Counted from the stretch's first letter, positions 35,374-43,494 are shown. The stretch is DNA of 64,000 nucleotides from a bacterium (GCA_021833625.1 JAKBEU010000001.1:124001-188000); one strand, 5' to 3'. Notes: generated from the letters alone by a model not told the origin. Translations and numbers: made by a program.

Positions 35374-36117
35374 GTAGGGGACTTCGTGCTTGAATGCATT
35401 TCTTTTGACAAGCGCTATTATTTTTTCCGCGTTTTTAAATCCCGTCTGCTCAATTTCTTTTATTGACATTTTCTGTTCAAAATAACGAAACAGTATTTCA
35501 TCTGCCTCTGCATAAGTAAACCCGAACTCTCCTTCATCCGTTTGCCCCTCCCATAGTTCCGCGGAAGGACTTCTTCTGATAAACGTTTTCGGAACCCCAA
35601 GTTCATTCGCAAGCGCGTAAACCTGCGCTTTATATAAATGTCTAATAGGCTCGATGTCGGATGCCGCGTCCCCAAAACGGGTAAAGTACCCCAACAATTC
35701 TTCCGTTTTGTTTTCCGTACCGCAGACCAGTGCGTCCAGTTTTTTTGCACAGTCATATATCACAATCATGCGCATGCGGGCCATTACGTTTCCCAAGCGG
35801 ATAGGATCCTCAACATTAAGATTTGCTTTTGTCGTTTCTACCATGTGGCGGATGGAAACGGTATGAAATTGGGAAGGAGAAATAGTGAGCATTTCTGCTA
35901 TGTCGGCAAATTCTTCTTCATGTGAAGTTTCAAAGGGGAGGTGGAGAACGGTAATATTCTTAATGGGAAGTGCTTTTGCCAGGAGGAACAGGCTTGTTGT
36001 CGAATCAATACCGCCGGACCATGCAAGCACCGCGTTTTTTTTACCTGTTTTTTCAAATGTTTTTTTAAGAAATTCAGCGATCGAGGTTATTTCCTGTTTT
36101 AAATTAATAGTGTACAT
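35365..36117 (-). CDS. nadE: NH3-dependent NAD+ synthetase
   Basis: 250 residues without a glutaminase domain, so ammonia-dependent. The PP-loop W-S-G-G-I-D-S-T-T (~33-41) binds ATP; C-G-T-E-N-K-T-E (~132-139) and the later F-G-D-A-A-S-D-I-E-P-I segment are typical NadE substrate-site motifs. It makes NAD+ from nicotinate adenine dinucleotide. It follows nadD after 8 nt, giving the last two steps of NAD synthesis in one operon. Confidence 0.94.
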   Translation of the reverse strand: MYTINLKQEITSIAEFLKKTFEKTGKKNAVLAWSGGIDSTTSLFLLAKALPIKNITVLHLPFETSHEEEFADIAEMLTISPSQFHTVSIRHMVETTKANLNVEDPIRLGNVMARMRMIVIYDCAKKLDALVCGTENKTEELLGYFTRFGDAASDIEPIRHLYKAQVYALANELGVPKTFIRRSPSAELWEGQTDEGEFGFTYAEADEILFRYFEQKMSIKEIEQTGFKNAEKIIALVKRNAFKHEVPYSL

Positions 36118-36125
36118 AAATAAGA

Positions 36126-36743
36126 TTATTGCAAATAAAGTTTCTTTTTTTTGATGTAGTTTCCGATTTTTTCTCCCACTAACGGTTCAATGGGCAAGCC
36201 CATTTTGACGCGCTTACGGATGTGGGTCGAAGAAACGGTGCTGACGATAAGATCCCCACTCAGGACGGTGATATTTTTAGGAATACGTTTAAGTCCAAAC
36301 GATGTGAGCACTCTTTTTTTTAATGTCTGAAAGTCCGTATCACGGGGAAAAATAATAAGGTTGTGTTCTCTCACAAGAGTCTCCCATTCGTTCCACAACC
36401 TGAAAGTGGGAAGAGCGTCAGAGCCTAATATCCAATAAAATTCATTACCGGGATATGTTTTTTTTAGGAGCCTCAATGTATCAATTGTCCGGCTTTTTTT
36501 ATTATGCTTTTCTTCAAATGAGGAAACAATAAGGGAACCGTTTTCAAATTGGGACGCCATTTCAAAGCGTTCTTTGTATGAAGTGATTCGTTCCAGTTTG
36601 TCGGGAAATTCAGGAAAATACGAATAACACACCATAAGCCATACTTCATCCATCTTTAGCTGTTCTTTCACCTGTTGTGCAACCAAATAATGCCCTACAT
36701 GAATAGGGTCAAACGCTCCCCCAAGAATGGCGATTTTCTTCAT
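36126..36743 (-). CDS. nadD: Nicotinate-nucleotide adenylyltransferase
   Basis: 205 residues. It has the nucleotidyltransferase signature G-G-A-F-D-P-I-H-V-G-H near the start (the HxGH motif) and the C-terminal S-T-V-S-S-T-H-I-R-K-R motif. The W-I-L-G-S-D-A-L-P segment is typical of NadD. It adenylates nicotinate mononucleotide. I chose the ATG at 36743, 6 nt from a -10 box; a TTG one codon upstream is less likely. Confidence 0.94.
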   Translation of the reverse strand: MKKIAILGGAFDPIHVGHYLVAQQVKEQLKMDEVWLMVCYSYFPEFPDKLERITSYKERFEMASQFENGSLIVSSFEEKHNKKSRTIDTLRLLKKTYPGNEFYWILGSDALPTFRLWNEWETLVREHNLIIFPRDTDFQTLKKRVLTSFGLKRIPKNITVLSGDLIVSTVSSTHIRKRVKMGLPIEPLVGEKIGNYIKKKKLYLQ

Positions 36744-36749
36744 CAAGTT

Positions 36750-36758
36750 ATTGTATCA
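36750..36758 (-). promoter_or_regulatory. Extended -10 promoter of nadD-nadE
   Basis: Minus strand TGA-TACAAT, hexamer ending 6 nt before the nadD ATG. Confidence 0.6.
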
Positions 36759-36775
36759 CACCAAACCATATTGAC

Positions 36776-36804
36776 TTGCATTCTCAATTTCACCTGTATA
36801 GAAT
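36776..36804 (+). promoter_or_regulatory. Promoter of the SAM-riboswitch operon
   Basis: TTGCAT (36776-36781), 17-nt spacer, TAGAAT (36799-36804). The predicted start at ~36811 coincides with the first base of the riboswitch fold. Confidence 0.6.
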
Positions 36805-36810
36805 ATCTTA

Positions 36811-36926
36811 TCTATCAAGAGAGATAGGAAGAGACCTGGCTCGTAAGCAACCTATCCGACAACCGACAGATCCTCTTCGATCTGAACGGTGCCACAACCA
36901 GTCCGCACAGTGCGGAATGATGCGCC
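36811..36926 (+). promoter_or_regulatory. SAM riboswitch (SAM-I/SAM-IV clan)
   Basis: It has the clan layout: ATCAAGAGAG, then helix P2 (GATAGG 36823-36828 with CCTATC 36851-36856) capped by GAG/CTC around loop ACCTGG. CAACC segments follow (the last at 36860-36864), then P3 (CAGATC 36867-36872 with GATCTG 36879-36884), the conserved GGTGCCA (36889-36895), and P4 (TCCGCA 36902-36907 with TGCGGA 36911-36916). The P2 loop CTGG can pair with CCAG (36898-36901), reproducing the clan pseudoknot. P1 is short (TATC with GATG, one wobble). It ends 3 nt before the ATG, so translational control is likely; GGTGC could alternatively pair with GCGCC at 36922-36926. Confidence 0.8.
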
Positions 36927-36929
36927 ATT

Positions 36930-38153
36930 ATGGAAAAAATACCAAAAACACTATCAACTGCCTTCCGTCGCTTTCCGGCGGGAGAACGATTTTCCGAAAA
37001 TGAAATACCTCCGCTTCAGGCAATAACGGACCGGCAGATGGTGCAGGCCGTTTCTTGCCCCGGATTTATGCAGCGATTCGATACCGGAACTATTTCTGTC
37101 CAACCGGAATACGTACATCAGTTCAATACACATACACAGGCAAGTGAAGTCGTAAGAACAGGAACGATACTTGACAGGGAAGGAAAACCGTACCAGGTGC
37201 AGTTGGCGCGTGACTTGGCTTCAGTTGGAATTTGCGTAGTTGACCCGGAGTCCAGCCTTCCTATCGTCAAATTGGCCCTAAGAGACAGGAATTTGGACGG
37301 ACATCCCGAGTCTACTTCGCCGTATTATCTCAAAGCGATAGGGGGGGTTGATCGCGCGCATATTCCTAAGCGCTCGTTTCTACTTGGCGAAAGTAACTGG
37401 TACAACTCCGCTCCCGGAGACATTGTTCCTGAGGGCATGAAGGCTGTGGAGTTTTCCATCGTTTCATCCGATCCAAAAAAACTCATAATAGATAGATTGA
37501 ACGGCAAAATAGACAAGCTTCCCGTCAGTCCGAAAAGCCTTGCCGCCTTCATCGATGATCCCTTTGCTCTCATTCCATTCACGGAAATGACAAAGGGCAA
37601 CATCAATCTCTGGTGGAAACACTGGTATCAGATTGTTCAACGCGGCATACGGGAAGGAAAGGAGATTCCTTATCCGGGACAGACGTCCCAAAGAGGATTT
37701 TCAGGATTTTTTGATCATGTTCTTTCACATGTCGGATCCTATCTGAAAAACGAAGGATATACCCATCTCTCAGGTTCGCCTACGTGGTATTACGTTTGGC
37801 ATATGAATATGTCACATGGTTTTGTTCCTCAGGATAGGCAGCAGCACCAGGAAGCGCTCGGTTTTTTTGACAGATTAAACGGCGTTCAATTCAAAACACA
37901 AGGGGGAGAAATAAGAGCGCTTGGTGAAACGGATAAACGCAAACCCCTTCTTTCGTGGTTTGCCGTGGCACCGTTCATGATAGCGCTCCATCCGTCCTAT
38001 GAGCCGGAACTTGATATAAGACCCGAATATCGAGAACAATTTTCCCATATGTACCAAAGCATGAGGGAACAGCTGAAAGGCAAAGACAATTCAACTATAA
38101 TTACGTATCCGTTGTATCCGGGAAGAAACTTATGGCACAACAAACCACTATGA
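36930..38153 (+). CDS. Unrecognised 407-aa protein under SAM-riboswitch control
   Basis: No signal peptide or membrane span is visible, and I recognise no family. The protein looks like a compact mixed alpha/beta enzyme with many aromatic residues; notable segments are G-S-P-T-W-Y-Y-V-W-H-M-N-M-S-H-G-F (~283-299), rich in His/Trp/Tyr, and H-P-S-Y-E-P-E-L-D near 355. The first gene behind a SAM riboswitch usually concerns methionine, SAM or cysteine supply or use. Its stop overlaps the ATG of the next gene (ATGA), so the two act together. A GNAT-like acyltransferase fold is only a guess. Confidence 0.85.
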   Translation: MEKIPKTLSTAFRRFPAGERFSENEIPPLQAITDRQMVQAVSCPGFMQRFDTGTISVQPEYVHQFNTHTQASEVVRTGTILDREGKPYQVQLARDLASVGICVVDPESSLPIVKLALRDRNLDGHPESTSPYYLKAIGGVDRAHIPKRSFLLGESNWYNSAPGDIVPEGMKAVEFSIVSSDPKKLIIDRLNGKIDKLPVSPKSLAAFIDDPFALIPFTEMTKGNINLWWKHWYQIVQRGIREGKEIPYPGQTSQRGFSGFFDHVLSHVGSYLKNEGYTHLSGSPTWYYVWHMNMSHGFVPQDRQQHQEALGFFDRLNGVQFKTQGGEIRALGETDKRKPLLSWFAVAPFMIALHPSYEPELDIRPEYREQFSHMYQSMREQLKGKDNSTIITYPLYPGRNLWHNKPL

Positions 38154-39244
38154 CGCCTCTCCTTCAGCACAAGAAGATGCTTGACTCGTATGCCGAAATC
38201 GGCTGGCATGAAGTAAAAACTTCATCATACATTGACTTAGTCATTAAAGATGCCCCTTTCCAAAAAGGATTTGGACCTTCACAAACGGGAAGGTTGTTCA
38301 AATTAGGAAACGGCACCCGATATATTTTGTTAAGAGCCGATATTGATGCACTCAATACGGCAAGCGGCGTACGGCATATATGCGGACACTCAACACATAC
38401 CGCAGCCCTTATTCAGGCATATTTCCATGCAAAGTCGCATATTAAACAAATAGACAAGGCAAACATATCGCTGTTTTTTTTGTTTCAACCCGCTGAGGAA
38501 ACTTTCCCAAGCGGTGCGAGCGCATTTTTAAAAGCGTGTCCGGACATAGTTGCCCGTTTGTCTGCGGCTTATGCCATACATGTGAGGCCACTCATGAAGC
38601 TTGGTACCATCGGGTTGCAGGAAGGTCCACTGTGGGCGCGGGGTGATTATATGGAAATTGAAGTGAAAGGCACAATGGTTCATATAAAAAATAATTTACA
38701 GGGAAAAGACGCCATTTACGCGTCTTCGCTTCTAGTTGTTGGAATAAAAAAGCTGCAGGCGAGTAGTCCATTAATCCGCATCGGTGTCGGCGTTATTTCC
38801 GGAGGAAGACAAGCAAATACTGTTGCGGACAGTGTATTACTGAAGGGGGATATTAGGTTGCCAAATGACACGTATCAGCACAAGATAAAGGAAAGATTGA
38901 ACGCTCTTATCCGGTCCGTCGAAAAGAAAACCGGCACACATATCCGGCTTGACTACTTTGACGGAACTCCTCCCGTTATAAATGACAAGAAGATTACCCG
39001 TTCCATAACGCAGTATCTGATGAAGCGGCATAGCACGCCGTTTTCAATCCAGAAAGAAAAACAATTTTCCTATGGATGTGAGGACTTTGCTTTTATCTCC
39101 CAAAAAGTTCCTTCAACCGTTGCCTTAATCGGTACCGGGGATACGCACGATCTTCATGAAGAGCATTGTACGATTTCCGATAAAGGGACGGAGAACGCGT
39201 TCCTCTATTTTAAGTGCGTAATTGACTCCCTGCTCTCCGGCTAA
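38150..39244 (+). CDS. M20-family amidohydrolase (M20D type)
   Basis: About 364 residues, close to M20D amidohydrolases (N-acyl amino acid, hippurate or acetyl-DAP deacetylases). The metal site shows C-G-H-S-T-H (78-83), with Ser where C-G-H-D-x-H is usual. The catalytic Q-P-A-E-E (113-117), H-V-R-P and the late H-D-L-H-E-E-H are present. A dimerisation domain lies at ~165-280. I chose the ATG at 38150 because it overlaps the previous stop; an ATG at 38132 is possible. In a SAM-controlled operon it may release methionine from N-acyl-methionine or a peptide. Confidence 0.88.
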   Translation: MTPLLQHKKMLDSYAEIGWHEVKTSSYIDLVIKDAPFQKGFGPSQTGRLFKLGNGTRYILLRADIDALNTASGVRHICGHSTHTAALIQAYFHAKSHIKQIDKANISLFFLFQPAEETFPSGASAFLKACPDIVARLSAAYAIHVRPLMKLGTIGLQEGPLWARGDYMEIEVKGTMVHIKNNLQGKDAIYASSLLVVGIKKLQASSPLIRIGVGVISGGRQANTVADSVLLKGDIRLPNDTYQHKIKERLNALIRSVEKKTGTHIRLDYFDGTPPVINDKKITRSITQYLMKRHSTPFSIQKEKQFSYGCEDFAFISQKVPSTVALIGTGDTHDLHEEHCTISDKGTENAFLYFKCVIDSLLSG

Positions 39245-39251
39245 TAACGTC

Positions 39252-39280
39252 TTGCAAAAGAATAGTCGCGCTGTTACAAT
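39252..39280 (+). promoter_or_regulatory. Promoter of rpsB-tsf-frr
   Basis: TTGCAA (39252-39257), 17-nt spacer, TACAAT (39275-39280) with an upstream TG (extended -10). It ends 8 nt before the rpsB ATG, leaving no room for the conserved S2 leader that regulates rpsB in other bacteria. Confidence 0.75.
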
Positions 39281-39288
39281 ATATAGCT

Positions 39289-40095
39289 ATGGAAGAAAAA
39301 ACAAACACAAAAGAAATCGAAAAATTATTTGCTGCTGGAGCGCATCTTGGTCATAAAAAAAACAGACTTCATCCAAAAGCAAAAAAATATATTTATCGCA
39401 TGGTGAACGGTGTTGCCATTATCGACCTTACAAAAACAGTCACACAACTTCATGCTGTTGACGAATTTTTGAAAAAATCAAAAAAAGAAGGAAAAATATT
39501 GCTCGCAATCGGTACAAAACGGGTTGTCAGCCAATATTTGCAGGAACTGTGCAAAGAAAATAACATTCCCCACATCACCACAAAGTGGATGCCGGGACTT
39601 CTCACAAACTTTGAAACACTCTCAAAAAACATCAAAAAGATGAATGAACTTGATGCACAAAAAGAGAACGGTACATGGGATCAATTCGTAAAACACGAAA
39701 GAACCAAGCTGAGCAAAGAACTCGGAAAACTCAAAAGATTGTATAGCGGCATCACAAATTTGAAGAAAAAACCAGACATCCTTTTTATTGTTGATATAAA
39801 AAGAGAGAAGAATGCCTTAAAAGAAGCAAAACAATATAACATCCCGGTGGTTGCCATTACGGACACAAACACAAATCCCGACACTGTCAGCTACCCAGTC
39901 GTTGCAAATGACGACTCACCATCCTCAGCACAATATGTCATCAAAGAGATACTCTCTTCTTATTTTGTAGAGAAGTCAGCATCTCCAAAAATTGCTGAAA
40001 CGAAAAAAGAGGCTGTCGTTGCAAAAGAAGAAGTGAAAACGGAAGAAAAAGTAAAGGCTCCAAAGAAAACCGTAAAGAAGGAAAAGAAAGCATAA
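39289..40095 (+). CDS. rpsB: Ribosomal protein uS2
   Basis: 268 residues. The core shows G-A-H-L-G-H-K-K near residue 17, then R-M-V-N-G-V-A-I-I-D-L-T-K, W-M-P-G-L-L-T-N-F and P-V-V-A-I-T-D-T-N-T-N-P, all S2 hallmarks. The last ~40 residues form a Lys/Glu-rich low-complexity tail beyond the usual end. It assembles late on the 30S platform. The ATG at 39289 is close to the predicted transcript start. Confidence 0.97.
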   Translation: MEEKTNTKEIEKLFAAGAHLGHKKNRLHPKAKKYIYRMVNGVAIIDLTKTVTQLHAVDEFLKKSKKEGKILLAIGTKRVVSQYLQELCKENNIPHITTKWMPGLLTNFETLSKNIKKMNELDAQKENGTWDQFVKHERTKLSKELGKLKRLYSGITNLKKKPDILFIVDIKREKNALKEAKQYNIPVVAITDTNTNPDTVSYPVVANDDSPSSAQYVIKEILSSYFVEKSASPKIAETKKEAVVAKEEVKTEEKVKAPKKTVKKEKKA

Positions 40096-40130
40096 CTGCA
40101 AAACCCTTTATAACTTATTTTTAAATTCGT

Positions 40131-40589
40131 ATGGCTATCGACCTCGCAAAATTAAAGGCTCTTCGTGAAAAGACAGACGTTTCATTTGCCCTGTGCAAAA
40201 AAGCACTCGAAGAAACAGACAATGATTTGGAAAAAGCAGTCAAAAAACTTCAGGAATTAGGAGGAGTAAAAATCAAAGAGAAGTCCACCCGCGCAACATC
40301 TGACGGAGGACTTTTTACCTATGTACATCATAACAAAAAAATAGCAGCCATGGTTGAACTTCTTTCCGAAACGGATTTCGTATCGGGAAACAAGGACTTC
40401 CAGGCACTGGGACAAGAACTTGCGCTTCACGTCGCATCATCTCCGGCCAAGGATGTCGCAGAATTACTTGAACAGGAATATGTTCGCGACCCGAGCAAAA
40501 AAATCAAGGACCTCATTAAGGAAGCGGTCCTGAAGTTTGGAGAAAACGTAAAAATAAACCGTTTTGTTCGATGGGAATTAGGATTATAA
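40131..40589 (+). CDS. tsf: Elongation factor Ts, minimal form
   Basis: 152 residues against ~200 in Thermus and ~280 in E. coli. The UBA-like N-terminal domain holds L-R-E-K-T-D-V-S-F-A-L-C-K-K-A-L, and one core subdomain contains the T-D-F-V-S segment that contacts EF-Tu. The second core subdomain is missing, yet the stop is clean. It exchanges GDP on EF-Tu. It lies 35 nt after rpsB without SD. Confidence 0.93.
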   Translation: MAIDLAKLKALREKTDVSFALCKKALEETDNDLEKAVKKLQELGGVKIKEKSTRATSDGGLFTYVHHNKKIAAMVELLSETDFVSGNKDFQALGQELALHVASSPAKDVAELLEQEYVRDPSKKIKDLIKEAVLKFGENVKINRFVRWELGL

Positions 40590-40598
40590 TCAACCTAT

Positions 40599-41159
40599 AT
40601 GGATATCGATATCAACTCATTTAAGTCAAGTCTTCAACAAACAATAAATGTCCTTAAGGAAGAACTGAAAACCATTCGCACCGGGCGGGCAAACCCCGCA
40701 ATTATTGAAAACCTGGAAGTTGAAGCTTATGGCGGCTCGACAAAACTAAGATTGAAAGAGCTTTCCACCATCACAACCGATGGAGCCTCAGCTCTTGTCA
40801 TTGTTCCCTTTGATCCCTCAACAACAGTCGATATTGAAAAAGCAATCCTGAAATCTCCTCTTGGTCTGTCCCCCCAAACGCAGGGAACGCGCATTACTAT
40901 TCGGGTCGCTGCAATGTCACAGGAACAACGGGACAAATATTCCAAGCTAATCGGGCAAATGGTGGAAGAGAAACGCAACATTGTCAGGGGACACAGGGAT
41001 GAAATCAGAAAAAAGATAAAAGAGGGTTTTGACAGGAAAGAACTGACCGAAGACGACAAATACAGAATGGAAAAAGACATAGATACGTTGACACAAAAAG
41101 CAAACGAAGACCTGGCAGCAGTAAAAGCTTCGAAAGAAAAAGAAATACAGGAAATATAA
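40599..41159 (+). CDS. frr: Ribosome recycling factor
   Basis: 186 residues, the usual RRF length. It has the L-K-x-x-L-x-T-I-R-T-G-R-A-N-P near the N-terminus, the small beta domain (~30-105), and the long C-terminal three-helix bundle with R-D-E-I-R-K-K-I-K. It splits post-termination ribosomes with EF-G. It lies 9 nt after tsf, completing the rpsB-tsf-frr order (pyrH is missing from its usual place). Confidence 0.96.
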   Translation: MDIDINSFKSSLQQTINVLKEELKTIRTGRANPAIIENLEVEAYGGSTKLRLKELSTITTDGASALVIVPFDPSTTVDIEKAILKSPLGLSPQTQGTRITIRVAAMSQEQRDKYSKLIGQMVEEKRNIVRGHRDEIRKKIKEGFDRKELTEDDKYRMEKDIDTLTQKANEDLAAVKASKEKEIQEI

Positions 41160-41169
41160 TCTCCATTAC

Positions 41170-41177
41170 TGTACAAT
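41170..41177 (+). promoter_or_regulatory. -10 promoter element of rseP
   Basis: TGTACAAT (hexamer 41172-41177), 8 nt before the ATG. Confidence 0.55.
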
Positions 41178-41185
41178 AAGAAGCT

Positions 41186-42343
41186 ATGTCACTCATCATC
41201 TTTATCCTTATCTTGAGTCTTTTGGTGCTTATCCATGAGTTCGGACACTTCATTGCCGCAAAAAAAAGCGGTATAAAAGTGGAGGAATTTGCTATCGGAT
41301 TCCCTCCGCGACTGTTCGCAATAAAAAAAGGGGAAACTACGTATACCATAAATCTTCTTCCGCTCGGCGGATTTGTAAAAATGTTCGGTGAAGAATATCA
41401 GGAGGTGGACGGAAAACCCATAGATAAGACTGTTTCCTCAAGAGCATTTGCCTATAAAAAACCGTATCAAAAGGCGCTTGTCGTTGCAGCTGGCGTCATT
41501 ATGAACCTTATCCTCGGCGTTGCGATATATTATGGAATCATTGCATTTAATGGATTTAAATCAGATCCATTACCTCTCTTGTTCCCTCACACATTTACTT
41601 TCGGAACCCAAGAAGGAAGGGTCATTGCAACAAACCTCATCAAAAACTCTCCCGCCGAAAAAGCCGGACTTAAACCGGAAGACATTATCACGGAATATTC
41701 CATCAACAACTCAAGCACCATCACACGCCTCACATCCGCCTCTCAACTCATCAATGTAATAAAAAAATCGGACAATAAAATGGTCATTCTCGGTACACAG
41801 AATATCAAAAATGGAGTAACGAAAAATATACGCGTCATTCCCCGCTATGACAAGACTCTCAAACGTGCAGTCATCGGTGTGAACCTCATAGACGGGGTTG
41901 TCATTTCCTACAAAACTCCTGTCCAAAAGATTTTTGCGGGTGTCATGCATTCATATAATGTCCTTGAATATAACTACTCTACGATTGCGGAGCTTATTAA
42001 GGTCGCAACAAAGGAAAAAGATGCGGGACTTGTATCCGGCGTCGTATCCGGCCCTATCGGTATTTATTCCGTCATAAACGATACGGTGAAAACGTCAGGT
42101 GAACAAATAGTGAAAAATCTTCTCAACATCGTTGCGTTGCTGTCGCTGTCTCTTGCGGTTATGAATATTCTGCCGTTTCCGGCCCTTGACGGAGGAAGAA
42201 TGGTCTTTGTCGTATATGAATGGGTAACGGGGAAGCGGGTCAATAAAAAAATAGAGGGGTATACTAATCTTGCCGGATTTATTGTTTTGATGGCTCTTGC
42301 GCTCCTTGTGTCGGCAAACGATATAATTCGGTTGATAAAATAA
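41186..42343 (+). CDS. rseP: RIP zinc metalloprotease RseP (site-2 protease)
   Basis: 385 residues. The zinc motif H-E-F-G-H lies in the first membrane helix (~17-21), the second metal-site motif L-P-F-P-A-L-D-G-G-R in a later helix, and one PDZ domain (~135-215) sits between helices. The family cleaves membrane-embedded regulators such as anti-sigma factors and also signal-peptide remnants. No substrate gene lies next to it. Confidence 0.94.
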   Translation: MSLIIFILILSLLVLIHEFGHFIAAKKSGIKVEEFAIGFPPRLFAIKKGETTYTINLLPLGGFVKMFGEEYQEVDGKPIDKTVSSRAFAYKKPYQKALVVAAGVIMNLILGVAIYYGIIAFNGFKSDPLPLLFPHTFTFGTQEGRVIATNLIKNSPAEKAGLKPEDIITEYSINNSSTITRLTSASQLINVIKKSDNKMVILGTQNIKNGVTKNIRVIPRYDKTLKRAVIGVNLIDGVVISYKTPVQKIFAGVMHSYNVLEYNYSTIAELIKVATKEKDAGLVSGVVSGPIGIYSVINDTVKTSGEQIVKNLLNIVALLSLSLAVMNILPFPALDGGRMVFVVYEWVTGKRVNKKIEGYTNLAGFIVLMALALLVSANDIIRLIK

Positions 42344-42366
42344 TGTACAAATAGTGTCAGATATTT

Positions 42367-42374
42367 TGTATAAT
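42367..42374 (+). promoter_or_regulatory. -10 promoter element of the CMP kinase-like pair
   Basis: TGTATAAT (hexamer 42369-42374), 5 nt before the ATG, so the A of ATG would be within 1-2 nt of the transcript start. Confidence 0.6.
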
Positions 42375-42379
42375 TATTC

Positions 42380-42940
42380 ATGGAATCTAAATACAAAAAC
42401 ATAACCGTCTCAGGTAAAGTAGCAGTTGGAACAACAACCCTTTCACACAATCTTCAGACAATTCTTGGATGGAAACACATAAACGCCGGCTTTATTCAGC
42501 GCGAGTACGACCGCAAACATGATATTCATGAAAATATGCAGGGGGCGATGTCCAGAAGTGATGAACATGAAAAAAGCATTGAAGCGATGACAAAAAAAAT
42601 GCTTGATGAGGAAGAACATCTTATTTACGAAGCGTGGCTTTCCGGATTTGTGGCAAAAGAAATCCCGGGAGTTTTAAAAGTCCTTCTGTATTGCTCCCAT
42701 GATGAGATACGGGTTGACCGTGTCATGAACAGGGAAAATGTCAGCGTTGAAAACGCCATAAAATGGATAAGACAAAGAGAGGGAGAGAATATTGAGAAGT
42801 GGAAGAAATTGTACGGAGACTACGATTTTTGGGATCCGAAGTATTACGACCTTGCAATAGACACCTATACCTGCGGACCGATGGAGACAATGGGCAAGGT
42901 ACTTGATAAACTGAAGTTCAAGGCGGGTTTCAAAAAATAA
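42380..42940 (+). CDS. Cytidylate kinase-like protein, copy 1
   Basis: 186 residues of P-loop kinase. The nucleotide loop reads S-G-K-V-A-V-G-T-T-T, with Thr where most P-loops have Lys; a G-T-T-T variant occurs in archaeal-type CMP kinases. A LID-like R-E-N-V-S-V-E-N-A segment with basic residues follows at ~115-130. It probably phosphorylates CMP/dCMP. It is a tandem paralogue of the next gene, 8 nt downstream. The lost P-loop Lys could also mean a non-catalytic partner. Confidence 0.75.
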   Translation: MESKYKNITVSGKVAVGTTTLSHNLQTILGWKHINAGFIQREYDRKHDIHENMQGAMSRSDEHEKSIEAMTKKMLDEEEHLIYEAWLSGFVAKEIPGVLKVLLYCSHDEIRVDRVMNRENVSVENAIKWIRQREGENIEKWKKLYGDYDFWDPKYYDLAIDTYTCGPMETMGKVLDKLKFKAGFKK

Positions 42941-42948
42941 CATCATTC

Positions 42949-43470
42949 ATGTATTCAAAAATAACCATTTCGGGCAAGATCTGCACGGGAAAATCATCAG
43001 TCTTCCGTGAATTACAAAAAAAACTGGGATGGCCTACTTTTTCATCGGGCGCATACTTTCGGGAGTATGCAAAAACGCACCATCTTGTGCTTAATAATGC
43101 GCAGGAGCAGACAAATAAACTGACGCAAAAAGTTGATAGCATGGTACGGGAGATGCTGCAAAAACCCGGCAATCTTCTTCTGGATGCGTGGCTTGGAGGA
43201 ATATTGGCGGAAGATGCGAAAAAGGTTTTGAAAATACTTCTTGTTGCGGATGACTCCGTGCGCTACAACCGCTTTGCACAACGTGAACACGTATCGCTTG
43301 CCGAAGCGGAGGAAGAAGTACGGTTACGTGATTCGAGCTGGTTTGATAAAGTAAAAAAAATACATAAACGTTCTGATTTTTTCGATACGGACAAGTATAC
43401 ACTTGTCATTGACACGTCCCACAAAAGCATTGACGACATTGTTTCTACTATTTTAAAGAAGGTATCCTGA
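42949..43470 (+). CDS. Cytidylate kinase-like protein, copy 2
   Basis: 173 residues with a complete P-loop (I-S-G-K-I-C-T-G-K-S-S). The layout matches copy 1: G-W-P-T-F-S-S-G-A-Y-F-R-E-Y substrate segment, D-A-W-L-G-G near 75, and R-E-H-V-S-L-A-E-A in the LID region. It is likely the active NMP kinase. Two diverged copies side by side suggest either split CMP and dCMP/UMP specificity or a heteromer. Confidence 0.78.
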   Translation: MYSKITISGKICTGKSSVFRELQKKLGWPTFSSGAYFREYAKTHHLVLNNAQEQTNKLTQKVDSMVREMLQKPGNLLLDAWLGGILAEDAKKVLKILLVADDSVRYNRFAQREHVSLAEAEEEVRLRDSSWFDKVKKIHKRSDFFDTDKYTLVIDTSHKSIDDIVSTILKKVS

Positions 43471-43480
43471 CCAATCTCAC

Positions 43481-43488
43481 TGTATAAT
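43481..43488 (+). promoter_or_regulatory. -10 promoter element of proS
   Basis: TGTATAAT (hexamer 43483-43488), 6 nt before the ATG. Confidence 0.6.
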
Positions 43489-43494
43489 ACAACT

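Noticed and set aside
42380-42430. Copy 1 CMP kinase-like gene as a decayed pseudokinase
   Set aside because: The G-T-T-T loop is found in archaeal-type CMP kinases, so activity cannot be dismissed from the missing Lys alone.
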